DNA of 36,115 bases from Chrysochromulina tobinii (lineage: Eukaryota; Haptophyta; Prymnesiales; Chrysochromulinaceae), in assembly GCA_001275005.1 (NCBI GenBank), contig JWZX01003096.1, positions 1 to 36,115 on the forward strand, written 5' to 3'. Made by a program: the position numbers and the translations under genes. This document shows, in pieces, positions 1-9,919 of this stretch. The first letter of the stretch is position 1, and every line of letters starts with the position of its first letter. The notes beneath the pieces were generated by a model. That model worked only from the letters and a program-made list of their open reading frames with translations, had not been told where the DNA came from and made no database searches.

Positions 1-28
1 CGTGAGCTTGCCCAAGAGCTCCCGAAAC

Positions 29-1735
29 TCAGACAGAGGGACCCCTGCCTGGCTGATCGACACCGCCCGGCACAGCGCCGCATAGCGCGGACGCGTGATC
101 GCTGACGATCTCACGCAGCGCCCGGAGCGCACTCGCACCCTGCACCGTCGTCTTACACGGCATCGGCGTGCCAGCCTGGATGACGGCCGCGTAGACCAGC
201 TCACCAGGCGACTGGCACACGTACCCGCTAAGTCGAACGATCAGCGTGCCCACGTACTGCACGCTCTTCTGCGGCGTGTCCCACGCCGCATAGGGACCCA
301 CCTGAGCACCTGTGCCCGAGATGGTGTCGCGCAGGTGCTCGATCACGAACTGAACCACCGCCTCGGTCGCCTTGCCGCTTAACTTGGGGACGAAGGCCTT
401 GATGAGCTCCTCAGCGTCATCGCTCAAAGCCGACATGGGCGTCGGCGCGACAACCTCGCCGGCCGCCTCCCGCATCTCCTTGAGTACCTTGGCGGTCACC
501 TCATCCTCGTACGACTCGGACTTCACGCTCACGTCCGAATCGTCGGCAGGTGCGCGCTCGTCCTCCTCGTCATCATACTCGCCCCCCAAGTTGTCCAGGT
601 CGACCACCGTCGGAGAGGCCACTTGTGAGCCACGCGAACCTCCACGCCCAGAAACGGCACGCGCCATGCACGAGGCCAACGTGCCGCGCGCTTGGGGCGG
701 GGCAGGTGGCGTAAGACGCGGAGCGGGCGCGGGACGAGCCAGTCCGCCCGCCTGCACGACCCTCGGCGCTGAGGCCACCGGCGCGCATGGAGGAACTATC
801 TCGACGCGTCGCACCTTGCCCGCGGCAAAACGAATGCGACTCAGAGTCGCCGCGCGCTGCATCGTGTTCGCCAGCAGCTGCCACTTCCGTAGAGACTCGT
901 CGAGCCTTGCTCGGAGCTCTGCCTCTTCGCGTAGCGCCCTTGCCGCCAACGAATACTCGTGTTGCATGCGAACATTGTGCGGAGGAACATAAGGAGGAGC
1001 AACTTCCTGGGCCGGCTCTTCCGCAGCAGCTGGCCGGTCACCACCTCGGTCGTCATCCTCGACCCGGCGCGCCTCAATCAGCGCGCCGCGCGACGCCGAC
1101 GGCGCTTCATGCTTCGTCGGCACCTTAACACTCGGGCTTGACCCGATACCTGCAGCAACAACATCAACCCGCGACTCGCTAGTCGCGGGCGTGCCCGAGC
1201 ACGGCGCGATAGACTGTGCCGATGCAGGCGACAACGAACTGGTGCTCACCCGAGCGACCGTATCATCAACTACGACGAAGGACCCACCCCCACTCGGAAG
1301 CGTTTGCTCCGTCAGGAACAGGTCCGCAAGCTTGCGTCGGTGCCTCAGAGACTCGCGACTAGCGGTTGCGGACGGAACATCGAGGCCCAGGCCGCTCTCG
1401 TCTTCGAGTACCACAGCCCTCCACAGCTCAGCCTTCTTGATCTCGAGGCTGAAGTGAGGCTCAGATTCACCCGTCTCGACAATCGCGATGACCGAGTGCC
1501 TCGTCGTCTCAATCATGGTAAGATTCGCGCCCAGATGGACCTGCGGGATGATGCCGAGGCCCAGCAGACTCTCTGTGACCGCGAAATGCATCGCCTCGGG
1601 CTCGCCCGGGTCGGTGCCCCTACCGCTTGACATGGATCTGCGCGCTTGTCGTGCGCCAGACCACAAAAGCAAAGCCGAAGGCTGCTTTACAGTGGTGGCT
1701 AGACGCGGCGCGCGCATACCATTTTGTTTCCCCAC
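29..1735 (-). CDS. Disordered protein with possible cyclin-like C-terminal region
   Basis: Open frame of 568 codons. I do not recognise the protein as a whole. Residues about 35-110 look folded; about 130-440 are low-complexity, rich in Ala, Pro, Arg and acidic residues, with a short charged helix near 260-310. From about 445 to 525 there is a helical stretch ending in QYVGTLIVRLSGYVCQSP followed by GELVYAAVIQAG. This resembles the start of the PHO80/cyclin-P/U box, where a Tyr-rich helix is followed by Cys/Ser-Pro and an alanine-rich helix. The match is partial and the next cyclin helices are not clear. Another minus-strand frame near 1-60 encodes GVPLSEFRELLGKL, like the later 'GGISxxELNxLE' cyclin segment, so the 3' end may be spliced and run off the left edge. 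Met35 (position 1633) is an alternative start. Function unassigned; the cyclin call is weak. Confidence 0.5.
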   Translation of the reverse strand: MGKQNGMRAPRLATTVKQPSALLLWSGARQARRSMSSGRGTDPGEPEAMHFAVTESLLGLGIIPQVHLGANLTMIETTRHSVIAIVETGESEPHFSLEIKKAELWRAVVLEDESGLGLDVPSATASRESLRHRRKLADLFLTEQTLPSGGGSFVVVDDTVARVSTSSLSPASAQSIAPCSGTPATSESRVDVVAAGIGSSPSVKVPTKHEAPSASRGALIEARRVEDDDRGGDRPAAAEEPAQEVAPPYVPPHNVRMQHEYSLAARALREEAELRARLDESLRKWQLLANTMQRAATLSRIRFAAGKVRRVEIVPPCAPVASAPRVVQAGGLARPAPAPRLTPPAPPQARGTLASCMARAVSGRGGSRGSQVASPTVVDLDNLGGEYDDEEDERAPADDSDVSVKSESYEDEVTAKVLKEMREAAGEVVAPTPMSALSDDAEELIKAFVPKLSGKATEAVVQFVIEHLRDTISGTGAQVGPYAAWDTPQKSVQYVGTLIVRLSGYVCQSPGELVYAAVIQAGTPMPCKTTVQGASALRALREIVSDHASALCGAVPGGVDQPGRGPSV

Positions 1736-1847
1736 AGCCCTCTAGCGCTGGACGAAGGTCGACCCCCTCGACTCCCACCGACCATGAGTCGGCGCGGAAT
1801 GCACGACGAGGGGTGGAACACGAGAGTGTACCCCTTTCGTTACCAAC
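1736..1847. promoter_or_regulatory. Short bidirectional intergenic region (putative shared promoter)
   Basis: Only about 110 bp separate the divergent starts of the disordered protein and the BT1-type transporter. If both starts are right, the two genes share a very compact promoter. I see no TATA box. If translation of the left gene starts at its Met35, the gap widens to about 215 bp. The promoter role is inferred from the arrangement only. Confidence 0.35.
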
Positions 1848-3662
1848 ATGCCGAACCTCGGCTCGATCGCGTCCAAGCAGGGCTCATACAGCGATAGCGC
1901 CGTGCTGCGGCGCGCCTCGAGCCTCGACTACAAGGGCAGTACCACAGGATCCTTTGTGGGAGGCGGCAGCAGCAGCTACGTGGCGGCGGGGGCACGTGAC
2001 TCAGAGCTAGCCGCAGCAACGCGGGACATTGACACGAACCTGCTTGGCGACAACCAGGCTGGTGGGCTGCCCATGCATGGTCGCTACCGATTAGGCTTCT
2101 TTGCCCAGTACTTTACCGTGGGCGTCATCTATGGAGGCCTGCCGGCCACGACTTACGGGTTCTTGCTTGGCTACCTCAACACGCCATCCTACGTGTATTC
2201 GACGTGCACGACGTTGCTGGCACTCCCTTGGAGCTTCAAATTCATCTTAGGGGCAATCAACGACTGCGTGCCCATCATGGGCTATCGGCGCAAGCCCTAC
2301 ATGGTCATCGGGTGGACGATTTGCGCGGCGATGCTGGTTGTGCTCTACTTGTATCCGCTTCCCGAGCCATACTACTGCATCGACCCGACGACGCTAGAGT
2401 ACGACCTCGAGATAGCGCCGTGCAACAAGGGGGCTGCCCAGGCAGGCACTATCCCCACCATCCTCATGATCTTCGCCTCGTTTGGCTACGTGATCGCCGA
2501 CGTAGCCGCCGATGGCCTCACAGTGCAGTACGCGCGGGCGGAGCCCGAGAGCAGGCGAGGGTACACGCAGTCGACGGCGTACTTGACGCGCGCGCTCGGG
2601 CAGGTGTTCGCGAGCCTGATCGTCGGCTTCGGCATGAATGGGTACGAGTACCTGGGCAGTTTTGAGTACAGCCTCACCTTCAATGAGGTGTGCCTCATCT
2701 TCGCGGTGCTTGCCGCGGCAATGGTACCCATCTCGATCTTCTGCGTCGACGAGAAGCGCCTACTCGAGCGGCACACCTTCAGCGAGTACGCGGGCGCCAC
2801 ATGGCAGCTCATGCGCTCGAAGGCCTTCTTCTACGTAGTTCTCTTTCAATTCTTCAACCCGGCCATCCAGTACGTCAGTACCACCGCGGGCTCCCAAGTG
2901 CAGCGCTACTGGGCGGGCGTTGAGACGCTTCAAGCTCAGCTCGCGAGCGTCGTGGCGTACCTCTTCTTCTCGCTGGCGCTGTACATTGTGCGCGAGCGCT
3001 TTCTGCACATCTCGTGGCGCCTGATGCTCATCCTCACCACGGCCTCGCTCAACGTGATCGACGTGCCCTTCTCCATGCTCACCGTCTTCGACGTCGTGCG
3101 CAACCAGTATTTCTACCTCGGCGAGACGCTGCTCACCGAACTGCCCGCCGCCGCATTCTTCGTCGTCTCGTGCTTCGTGATCGTCGAGATGGCCACCGCC
3201 GACAATGAGGGCCTCATCTACGGCCTGCTGACCACCGTCTCCAACTGCGGCAAGTCCCTGCCCAACGCCTTCAGCAACCAGCTCTATGGTCTCTTCTATC
3301 CCGCCCTGAGCGATTCGTCCAATTACATTGCCGCGCGTGGCGGCGACCAGCAGTGCTTCCGGGTCGTCGTCGCATGCTCAATTGCCGTGGGCTACGCCTT
3401 TTCGTTCGCGTCCCTGATCACGATGCCGCTCCTGCCCGACCAGAAGGCCGACGCCCAGCATCGACTCGCTACGTGGCCCCATCACACGGGCTACGCGGTG
3501 GCCACGTGCACGCTCATCTTCCTCGGCTTAGGCTATTCGCTCACGGTCAACTTTCTGGCGCTCACGCCGCTCGCGTGCCTGGAGTTCGTTGGAGGCCAGG
3601 GCTGCGGTACCGACGAGAGCGGCTCCGGCTCCGGTGAGGTCGGCATGGCGCAGCCGTGCTGA
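1848..3662 (+). CDS. BT1/folate-biopterin-type MFS transporter
   Basis: Single-exon frame of 604 aa. After a hydrophilic N-terminal tail of about 75 residues it has about 12 hydrophobic helices, as in the major facilitator superfamily. The family signature is at residues about 125-152: LPWSFKFILGAINDCVPIMG, then YRRKPYMVIGW. This matches the BT1 (folate-biopterin transporter) pattern 'lPW-K-l-G-lsD--pi-GyRR-PY'. A second family element, ADVAADGLTVQYAR, is at about 216-230. Known members carry pteridines or folates across plasma, plastid or endosomal membranes in kinetoplastids, plants and algae, but many protist paralogues have unknown substrates, so the substrate here is open. The start has an A at -3 and no nearby in-frame alternative. 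The C-terminus is a short Gly/Ser tail. Sure of the family, not of the cargo. Confidence 0.85.
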   Translation: MPNLGSIASKQGSYSDSAVLRRASSLDYKGSTTGSFVGGGSSSYVAAGARDSELAAATRDIDTNLLGDNQAGGLPMHGRYRLGFFAQYFTVGVIYGGLPATTYGFLLGYLNTPSYVYSTCTTLLALPWSFKFILGAINDCVPIMGYRRKPYMVIGWTICAAMLVVLYLYPLPEPYYCIDPTTLEYDLEIAPCNKGAAQAGTIPTILMIFASFGYVIADVAADGLTVQYARAEPESRRGYTQSTAYLTRALGQVFASLIVGFGMNGYEYLGSFEYSLTFNEVCLIFAVLAAAMVPISIFCVDEKRLLERHTFSEYAGATWQLMRSKAFFYVVLFQFFNPAIQYVSTTAGSQVQRYWAGVETLQAQLASVVAYLFFSLALYIVRERFLHISWRLMLILTTASLNVIDVPFSMLTVFDVVRNQYFYLGETLLTELPAAAFFVVSCFVIVEMATADNEGLIYGLLTTVSNCGKSLPNAFSNQLYGLFYPALSDSSNYIAARGGDQQCFRVVVACSIAVGYAFSFASLITMPLLPDQKADAQHRLATWPHHTGYAVATCTLIFLGLGYSLTVNFLALTPLACLEFVGGQGCGTDESGSGSGEVGMAQPC

Positions 3663-4141
3663 ATCAACTCGTGCATCGGGAACGCTTGCTCTTCACTTGT
3701 TTTCCACTCTCCGCGGACCGAGGTCCGATAGAGGTCCGAGCAGCGAGCACGGACGCGAGCAGCCTCGAGCAAAGACGGAGACACTCTGAGAGGGCGGGCA
3801 GGACTCTTGAGCGACCGCCGAGCGCTATCACATGATAAGACGCGAACGTCAACACACCTCACACGCCCCGCCGTTCCCAGCGCGGTAATTTGTACGGTTC
3901 GTATTTACTCATGTATTTACTCATGTATTTACTATAGGTAGTACAAAGTGGTCTACGGAGCCGTCTGTTCGACCGGTGCGTTGTGCTGGCGTACCGTTGT
4001 TGTTTGCCGATGTTGTGTTTGCTCACGTCGCCAACGCACCGCACGGCGCAACGTTGGGTACGTCTCTTCAGTCCCTTATTGGAAATTCTGCGACGCGCGG
4101 TACACCTGAGACTACACGCTGCACGTGCGTACAGCTTAGGT
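3663..4141. other. Convergent intergenic region with a 12-bp tandem repeat
   Basis: About 480 bp between the 3' ends of the transporter and the oxygenase, presumably holding both 3' UTRs and poly(A) sites. The only structure seen is three head-to-tail copies of a 12-bp unit (gtatttactcat) at 3901-3935 in an otherwise GC-rich background. I see no gene here. Confidence 0.5.
3901..3935. repeat. 12-bp tandem repeat, nearly 3 copies
   Basis: The unit gtatttactcat occurs twice and is followed by gtatttacta. It is AT-rich and lies between two convergent genes. Confidence 0.8.
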
Positions 4142-5242
4142 TCAGCATACATAGAGGCCGGTTTCCTTGCGCCCATGGTTGGCAGGCAGCCGACACGACT
4201 TGGGCGCTATGGCCTCCGAGAAGTTGATGGCGATGGAGATACGCGCATTCTCGGGCATCTCTCCCTTGGCGCAAGCTTCGGCGGCCGCCACACTATGGTC
4301 GCTTCGTCCCAGAGCGTCCCTCGGCGGCTCCGCGGAGACGATCTGGCCCAGCACAGCGTGAGGAATGCTTCCAGGAAAGAGCCAGAGCGTTCCCGGGGTC
4401 GGAGGAACAGCGAGATACGAATGGGACGCATTCGAGGAGGAATGCTTTCCTCCACGGAAAAGCAGCCGACCACCATTGCTCTCTTCCACGCTCGCGCCCT
4501 CATCCACAAAGTACACCGCGGACCAGCGGAGCGGGTCGTGTACATGCATGAAGTTCAGGTCTGATGAGCGGTTGACGTTGAGCCAAGCGTAGGCCGAGTG
4601 CAGCTCACCTGCGCGTGGTCGTCTCGACTCGTCCGGGTACTGATAGAGACTCTCTCTGCCTTCCGCTGCCTCACCCATAACTTCCATCGCCAAGCTCGCG
4701 ATTTCGTGCACCTGCCGGCATCCGCGTAGCCGCGCGTACTCGCTCTGGTCCTCACACCCCTCGAAAATCGTCGTTGAACTTTGGTAGCCGCCCCAATTGG
4801 TCTTCCGCTCTCCATTGTACCCCTCGCCGCCAGCACCATCGGCCGCCGCCTCCATCTCGAGGGAGGCCTGTCGAATCTGGTCGTTGAGAGGAGCCGAAAG
4901 AGCTTGTGTGAGCTCAAATCTGTGGATGACGTCGGAGAGTCCTTGCTTACTTTTGCCAGATCCGCGGGCACCTGCGCACCCGTAGTCGCACGGCAGCACG
5001 AACGTCTCGTGTCTTGCGAAAACGCCGCCCTTTCCGGCGGCGGCGCGGCCAGCATCAACGAGTGGGGCAAAGGTGGACCAATGAGGAAGGCTCAATAATC
5101 TGGAACCAGGTGCGAGCAACGTGGTTCGCAGGTCGTTGTCGTCTGGGTCCTCCCCATCGTGGTCCGCCAGAGGACTCTCGCCCTCTGCACCCGCGGCGGG
5201 CGGGTCCGCCACGGTGCTCGTAAACGAGAGCGTGAGAGACAC
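4142..5242 (-). CDS. 2-oxoglutarate/Fe(II)-dependent oxygenase of the 2OG-FeII_Oxy_5 type
   Basis: Frame of 366 aa. The C-terminal half has the double-stranded beta-helix motifs of this family in order: NWGGYQSS (about 143), FMHVHDPLRWSAVYFV (about 230; the His and Asp are the likely first iron ligands), NGGRLLFRGG (about 258), PGTLWLFPGSIPHAVLG (about 283-299; distal iron His) and ARISIAINF (about 332; the Arg would bind 2-oxoglutarate). The order and spacing fit the 'putative 2OG-Fe(II) oxygenase' family also seen in cyanophages and marine bacteria. The N-terminal 45 residues are acidic and disordered. These enzymes hydroxylate a substrate using O2 and 2-oxoglutarate; the substrate cannot be told from sequence. 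All expected catalytic residues appear present. No targeting peptide is obvious. Confidence 0.75.
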   Translation of the reverse strand: MSLTLSFTSTVADPPAAGAEGESPLADHDGEDPDDNDLRTTLLAPGSRLLSLPHWSTFAPLVDAGRAAAGKGGVFARHETFVLPCDYGCAGARGSGKSKQGLSDVIHRFELTQALSAPLNDQIRQASLEMEAAADGAGGEGYNGERKTNWGGYQSSTTIFEGCEDQSEYARLRGCRQVHEIASLAMEVMGEAAEGRESLYQYPDESRRPRAGELHSAYAWLNVNRSSDLNFMHVHDPLRWSAVYFVDEGASVEESNGGRLLFRGGKHSSSNASHSYLAVPPTPGTLWLFPGSIPHAVLGQIVSAEPPRDALGRSDHSVAAAEACAKGEMPENARISIAINFSEAIAPKSCRLPANHGRKETGLYVC

Positions 5243-5651
5243 CTGAAAGTGCGATCAATGCGACTGTGAATGAAAGACGAACCCTGTGATCTTAACACTT
5301 ATAAGGAATGGTCAGGCCATGAAACCAGCAGCAGCACGCTCGCCGGTGTCGCCGTGTGGCCCCTGCAGCCTGCTGTGGCCCATGCCCCATGCACGCGACA
5401 CTCCCGGCAGCACGACCAGCTGACTGCACTGACTGGCACACGATTATCTCTTGGCACCACAGCACACACCAGCACACGAAACAGCCACACACGATGCCAA
5501 AGCCCGAGCATCAGCATTGCCCTCAGAAGGGCGGACCGACCGGCCTCACTCGCCCACCTCGTCTATGCGCGCGCCGTTGTGGCGGCAGTTGGATATCTGT
5601 TGCCCATCACGACGCCCATCTCGCCCACCTCATCTATGCGCGCGCCGCACG
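5243..5651. other. Intergenic region with a 27-bp direct repeat
   Basis: About 410 bp upstream of the oxygenase and downstream of the coiled-coil gene. It should hold the oxygenase promoter and the coiled-coil 3' UTR. Frames exist on both strands but have skewed composition and no recognisable protein. The one structure is the direct repeat at 5550-5647. Confidence 0.5.
5550..5647. repeat. 27-bp direct repeat, two copies 71 bp apart
   Basis: Copies at 5550-5576 and 5621-5647 begin tcgcccacctc and end tatgcgcgcgccg, with one mismatch. They lie just beyond the stop codon of the coiled-coil gene, in its predicted 3' UTR. Confidence 0.8.
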
Positions 5652-8600
5652 TCAGTGTCCCGGTCGGATCATGCCACCACCCCTCGTGAGGCTGCTCCGC
5701 GACACCGAGGCCGCCCCTCTCGACGCCGTGGCCGGCGTCGCGAAGACCGCCTCGTTGAGCGCCGCGAGTGTGCCCGAGGCCGAGGCAAGACCAGCCACAT
5801 TGAACCCAATCCTCGCGGCCATGGCGAGGCCGGCTTCATCGAGGCCGGCCGGCGGCGCTTGGGCCGGTGCGCCCGACGAGACGCGCGGCGACGGCCGCGG
5901 CAGTGGCGGCGGTATGGGCGGCGCATCCGTCGCTTCGCTCGCGTCGCCCCGGGAGCCGTAACCACCTTGCGAGTCGGTCTCGTCGTGCGCAAACGCGCCC
6001 GTGTACGGCGCGCCGCTGCCTAGCAGCGACGCCCAGAGCTCACCGTCCTCATGGGCCGCGTGCTCGGTCGTAGGCGCCGTGTCAAGCGCCGCGTCGTAAT
6101 AGGGCGTCCCATAGCCAGCAGGCCTTTGGAGGTTCGTCAATTGGTGGAGATTCGTCAATTGGGGAGGCGGCGGGCCGCCGAGCAGGTGGCGCTGGAGCGA
6201 ACGAAGTTCCTTGGCGAGGGCCGCCTGCTGCGCCGCCTGCTGTGAGGCACGCGCATTGGCGCGCGCGAGCCGGTCGCGATCCTCCTCGAGTCGTTCCTTG
6301 TCGAGCCGCAGCTGAAGAGCGAGCACGTTGGCCTTGAGGACCGTGCGTGCCTCCTCGTCCTCGAGCAGCGCGCGCACGAGCAGCCCATTTTCGACGACGG
6401 CGCGAGATTTCGCGTCCGAGGCGCGGCGCACCGCATCGTCGAGTTCGGCGAGACCGTCGATGAGAGCGGCATTCTCGCTCGCGGCCGCACGCGCGTTCGC
6501 GTCGCCGAGGGCCTGGACGGCCTGCGCGCGCGCTGCCCAGCTCACCGTCTCGCCCGCCTGTCGCTCTGCACTCTCCCTAGCGTGCTGCGCGTCCTCGCGC
6601 GCCTCGTCGAGCGCGGCGCGCAAGCTCTCGAGGGCGTGCTCCAGCTGCGCCGTCTCGGCCGCGGCGGCCGCGGCGGCGCCACGCGCCTCGTCGCGCTGGC
6701 TCTCCCGCGCGCCGCACAAGGCGTGTGCCGCAGCGAGCTCGGCGGCCGCGCCCGCGAGCTCGGCTTCGAGGTGCACAATCTCGTTTCGGAGAAGCGAGCT
6801 CTCTGACCTGCGCTCTAGGACGGTCGCAAGGATCGTGGCGTGCGCGGCCGCGGCGGTGTCAGCGCGCTCGCGCTGTGCTTCCTCGGCCTGGCGCACCGCC
6901 TTTTGCATCTCGCTCACGCTCGTCTCCCCTTCGAGCCCTTTCTGCTGCATTGACCTCTCGAGGCGTGTCGCGTGCTCCTCGGCCGAGGCGAGTGCGCTGC
7001 TCGCCTCGAGAAGCTGGGCTCGCGAAGCTTGGGACTCGTCAAGAGCGGCGGCGCACGCCGCTTGCAGCCGCTCGCCCTCGCCCACCGCCGCCGTGTGCAG
7101 CGCCGCCTCGCTCACGAGGGCGGCCTCGGTCTCAGAGAGCTCCCGATTCATCGTCTTCAGCCCCGTCTTGTGGGATGTGGAGGCCTCGGCACGCTCGGCC
7201 AATGAGCGCTCGACGCCGGCGAGATCACGCGCGAGGGCGTCACAGTTCGTCACTTCGCTCGAGATGAGCATAGCGATCTGGCTCGCGTGCTGCGCGCGCT
7301 GCTGACGCGCCTGCAGGTTCGCCATGGCCTCCGCGTCCGCCGCACACGAGATCAGGTGCGCGACCGTTTGGCTCGCGAGCTGACCCTGGGCATGGACGGC
7401 ATCAAGAAGGGCGCCACGGCAGCGCTCGAAGGCAGCAGAGGGCGCAAAGGCGATCGGGAGCGCCTTCTGGGCCGCCTCGATCTGCGCCACGAGATCCGCT
7501 TGCAGCTCCGCCGCGGGCGCCGCCGCCTCCCCCGCGAGAGAAGAGGCGCTCAGCTGCTGCTGCAGATCCCCCGACAGCCAGCAGTATGCATCGACGAGCT
7601 CATGGACTGTGCGATGCAGCTCCGCGAGGGCGGCCTGCCAACGCAGACGCTCGTCCGCGTACGCCGCGTCCGCATCGAGCAGCGACAGCACCTCCCCCGC
7701 ATCCCGATGCGCAAGGAGCGGTCGGCATGCGCCGGCCGCGTCGCGTGCGCATGCATCGAGCCATCCGAGCTGAGATTGCATCTCGCGGTACTCGAGCCTC
7801 ACCTCATCGAGAGCAGCGGCGTACTCGAGCTCCTTGGCGACGGCGGCGGCGGCGGCGGCCCCCGCCTCGTCCAGCGCCCCTTCAGTGTCGCGCAGCTCCG
7901 CCTCCACAACTGCGAAGGAGCTCAGCGTCGTCGCCACCTCGACCTGCAGGTGCTGAGCGACCTCTGACAGCGCCTGCGTCTGTTGGCGAAGCAACCCGTT
8001 CTGTGCCTCGGCGAGCGCGAGCTGCTCGCGCACCTCGTCGAGCGCGGCCTGGTGCGCCAGGTGCAGCTGCTCGCGCTCGCGCTCATGCGCCACCTGCTGC
8101 TCAAGGATCGCGCCTTCGAGCTCTGCCACGTGGCCGCGAAGCTGCCCGACAGTACGCTCGCTCTGCAACTTCTGTCGCTCGGCGGCGGTCTCGATGCGCA
8201 AGATCTGGGCGGTCACGGCACTCTCGACACGCTCGCACTCGCGCTCCTTGGCCTCGCAGATCCCGATCAGCTCAGGGATCCGCGACTCGATCTCGTGCAC
8301 GTACTTGCGCAACACGGCACGCTCGACGGATCCGCGGTTACGCTCGTTCGCCGCGTTCTGCAGCGCCGCATCGCGTTCGAGTTGCAGGTTGTCCTTGGCG
8401 CGCTGGAGGGAGTCGACGGCGAGCCGGAGCGTCGCGCACGTGCGCTCCGCCGCCGCCGCGTGGATCTCCGCACGCTCCGCACGCTCCGCCTGCGCACGGG
8501 CCTGCTCAATGGCGGCGTGGGCCGTCGCCTGCGCCTCAGCCGCTATGGAGCGCTGACGGTGGGTCTCGGCCTCGGCGGCGCTCATCTGTTCGGCGTGGCG

Positions 8601-9357
8601 CGCGGTCGCCGCGGCGAGCTCGGCTTCGGCGCGCTCGGCGCGCAGCTGCGCCGCGTCGCGCGCCTCGGTCATGTGGTGCAGCGCAAACTGGCGCAGCTCC
8701 AGCTGACCACGCAACTCTTCGCGCGCACGTGTCGCCGCCGCAAACTCCTCGGCGTGGCGCGCGGCGGCGCGCTCGAGCTGCGCCGATAGGCGGCGCGACT
8801 CCTCGCGCGCGGCCGCCTCCGCCTGCTGCGCCTTGAGCACCCACTGCTGCCACTGCGCCGTCGAGCGCTGGCTCTCGACGATGCGTTGCGTCGCCAGCAC
8901 CTGTGCGGCCTCGGCGGCCGCGGCCGCGTCCGCCGCCACCGCGAGGCGCGTCTCGGCGTAGTGCTGATGAGCACGGGCCACGCTCGGCGATGTCGCGTGG
9001 CGGCGATCGTCGTAGGTCGGCGAACCAGGCCGCGACGACTCGCGCGAGTCGGGCCGCTCGTAAATCACGTGATGATCGTGCCGCATGTTCCTCTCACGCG
9101 GCTGGTGCGACGGCCGGCTGGTGGGTGTTGGCCGCGCTGAGGCGCGGCCGCCTGCTGTGCGCATCGGGCTGCCCCCCCGCGAGGTGACCCACGTTGTCAT
9201 GTGAGCGCAGCAGCGCCGCCTCCTTGCGCGCAATCGCCGAGTTCAGGAAGGAGCTCACGTCGTCCGCGTTCAGGTTCTCCTGGAGTAGCGCCGACCAGGG
9301 TGAGGAAGACGGTGTGGCCTCGCCGCGGCTCGCGCGGCGTGGCGAATGGTGCGCCAT
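5652..9357 (-). CDS. Long coiled-coil protein, two-exon model (about 1217 aa)
   Basis: The main frame encodes an almost unbroken Ala/Glu/Arg/Gln-rich coiled coil of about 950 residues, then a Pro/Gly-rich tail of about 190 residues. The first Met of that frame is preceded by an Arg-rich stretch that looks non-coding. A second minus frame starting at 9357 looks better: MAHHSPRRASRGEATP, then amphipathic helices (SALLQENLNADDVSSFLNSA). The frames can be joined in phase 1 by a GT-AG intron, for example 9137-9188 (52 nt); the exact acceptor is uncertain (9155 is also possible). The architecture suggests a structural or scaffold protein of cytoskeleton, centrosome or flagellar base, but no family motif is seen. 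The tail holds a short internal repeat (LTNLHQLTNLQ). Confident that it is a gene; function unknown. Confidence 0.7.
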
Positions 9358-9919
9358 TGTCTGCTTTGAGAGCTCTCCGGCGATGTCCCGGGTGTGCAGG
9401 AGTAGCAGTCGTTTCCGATTAAACGTTTCACTTTAAGTTTCAGTTTCGTCGAGCCACGACGCCGGTCGGCCGTAGTTTGAAAATCTCTGAGCTTTCAGCT
9501 GACCTTTTCGCAATTAATAAGCACACTTCTCTGGTGCACACCAGTGTACTCCGTCACACAGTACTAGCCCCGCCACCAGACACTGACAGTTGTACTCGTC
9601 GTGTACTCACTACTCTCCCACCCGCCCCGCACGGATGGCGACGGATTGCAGCCACACAACTATACTGGCAAGAGGCGAAGAGGCGCGAGAGATGCGTGTG
9701 CGTGCGGCGTAGCCTCGCTAACCTGCACCGTGCTGGGTCGCCATTGCCTGGCCACTCAGAATCTACCTTGAGCCCTACAATATCATGAGTGTCGTATGTT
9801 CGAGAATCAGATTGGGGCCCAATCATGGCGACTCTCTTCGCATGGTTCCAACATGGGGCTTGGTCTGTGGCTCTGGGTGATGAGCAGTGCGGCAAGCAGG
9901 TCAGTCGCGCTCCTCCAGC
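9358..9919. other. Intergenic region between two minus-strand genes
   Basis: About 560 bp that should carry the promoter of the coiled-coil gene (nearest 9358) and the 3' UTR of the MFS gene. AT content rises at 9415-9560. The only notable element is aaacgtttcactt at 9421-9433, shared in inverted orientation with two other places in the window. I see no convincing gene. Confidence 0.45.

Noticed and set aside
6328..7305. Plus-strand Ser/Ala-rich frame of 325 codons
   Set aside because: It is an antisense shadow of the same coiled-coil gene: Ser and Ala runs mirror Glu/Arg/Ala codons on the other strand.
7586..8836. Plus-strand frame of 416 codons opposite the coiled-coil gene
   Set aside because: It is almost wholly Arg, Ala and Pro, typical of the antisense frame of an Ala/Glu coiled coil; the minus strand is clearly coding.
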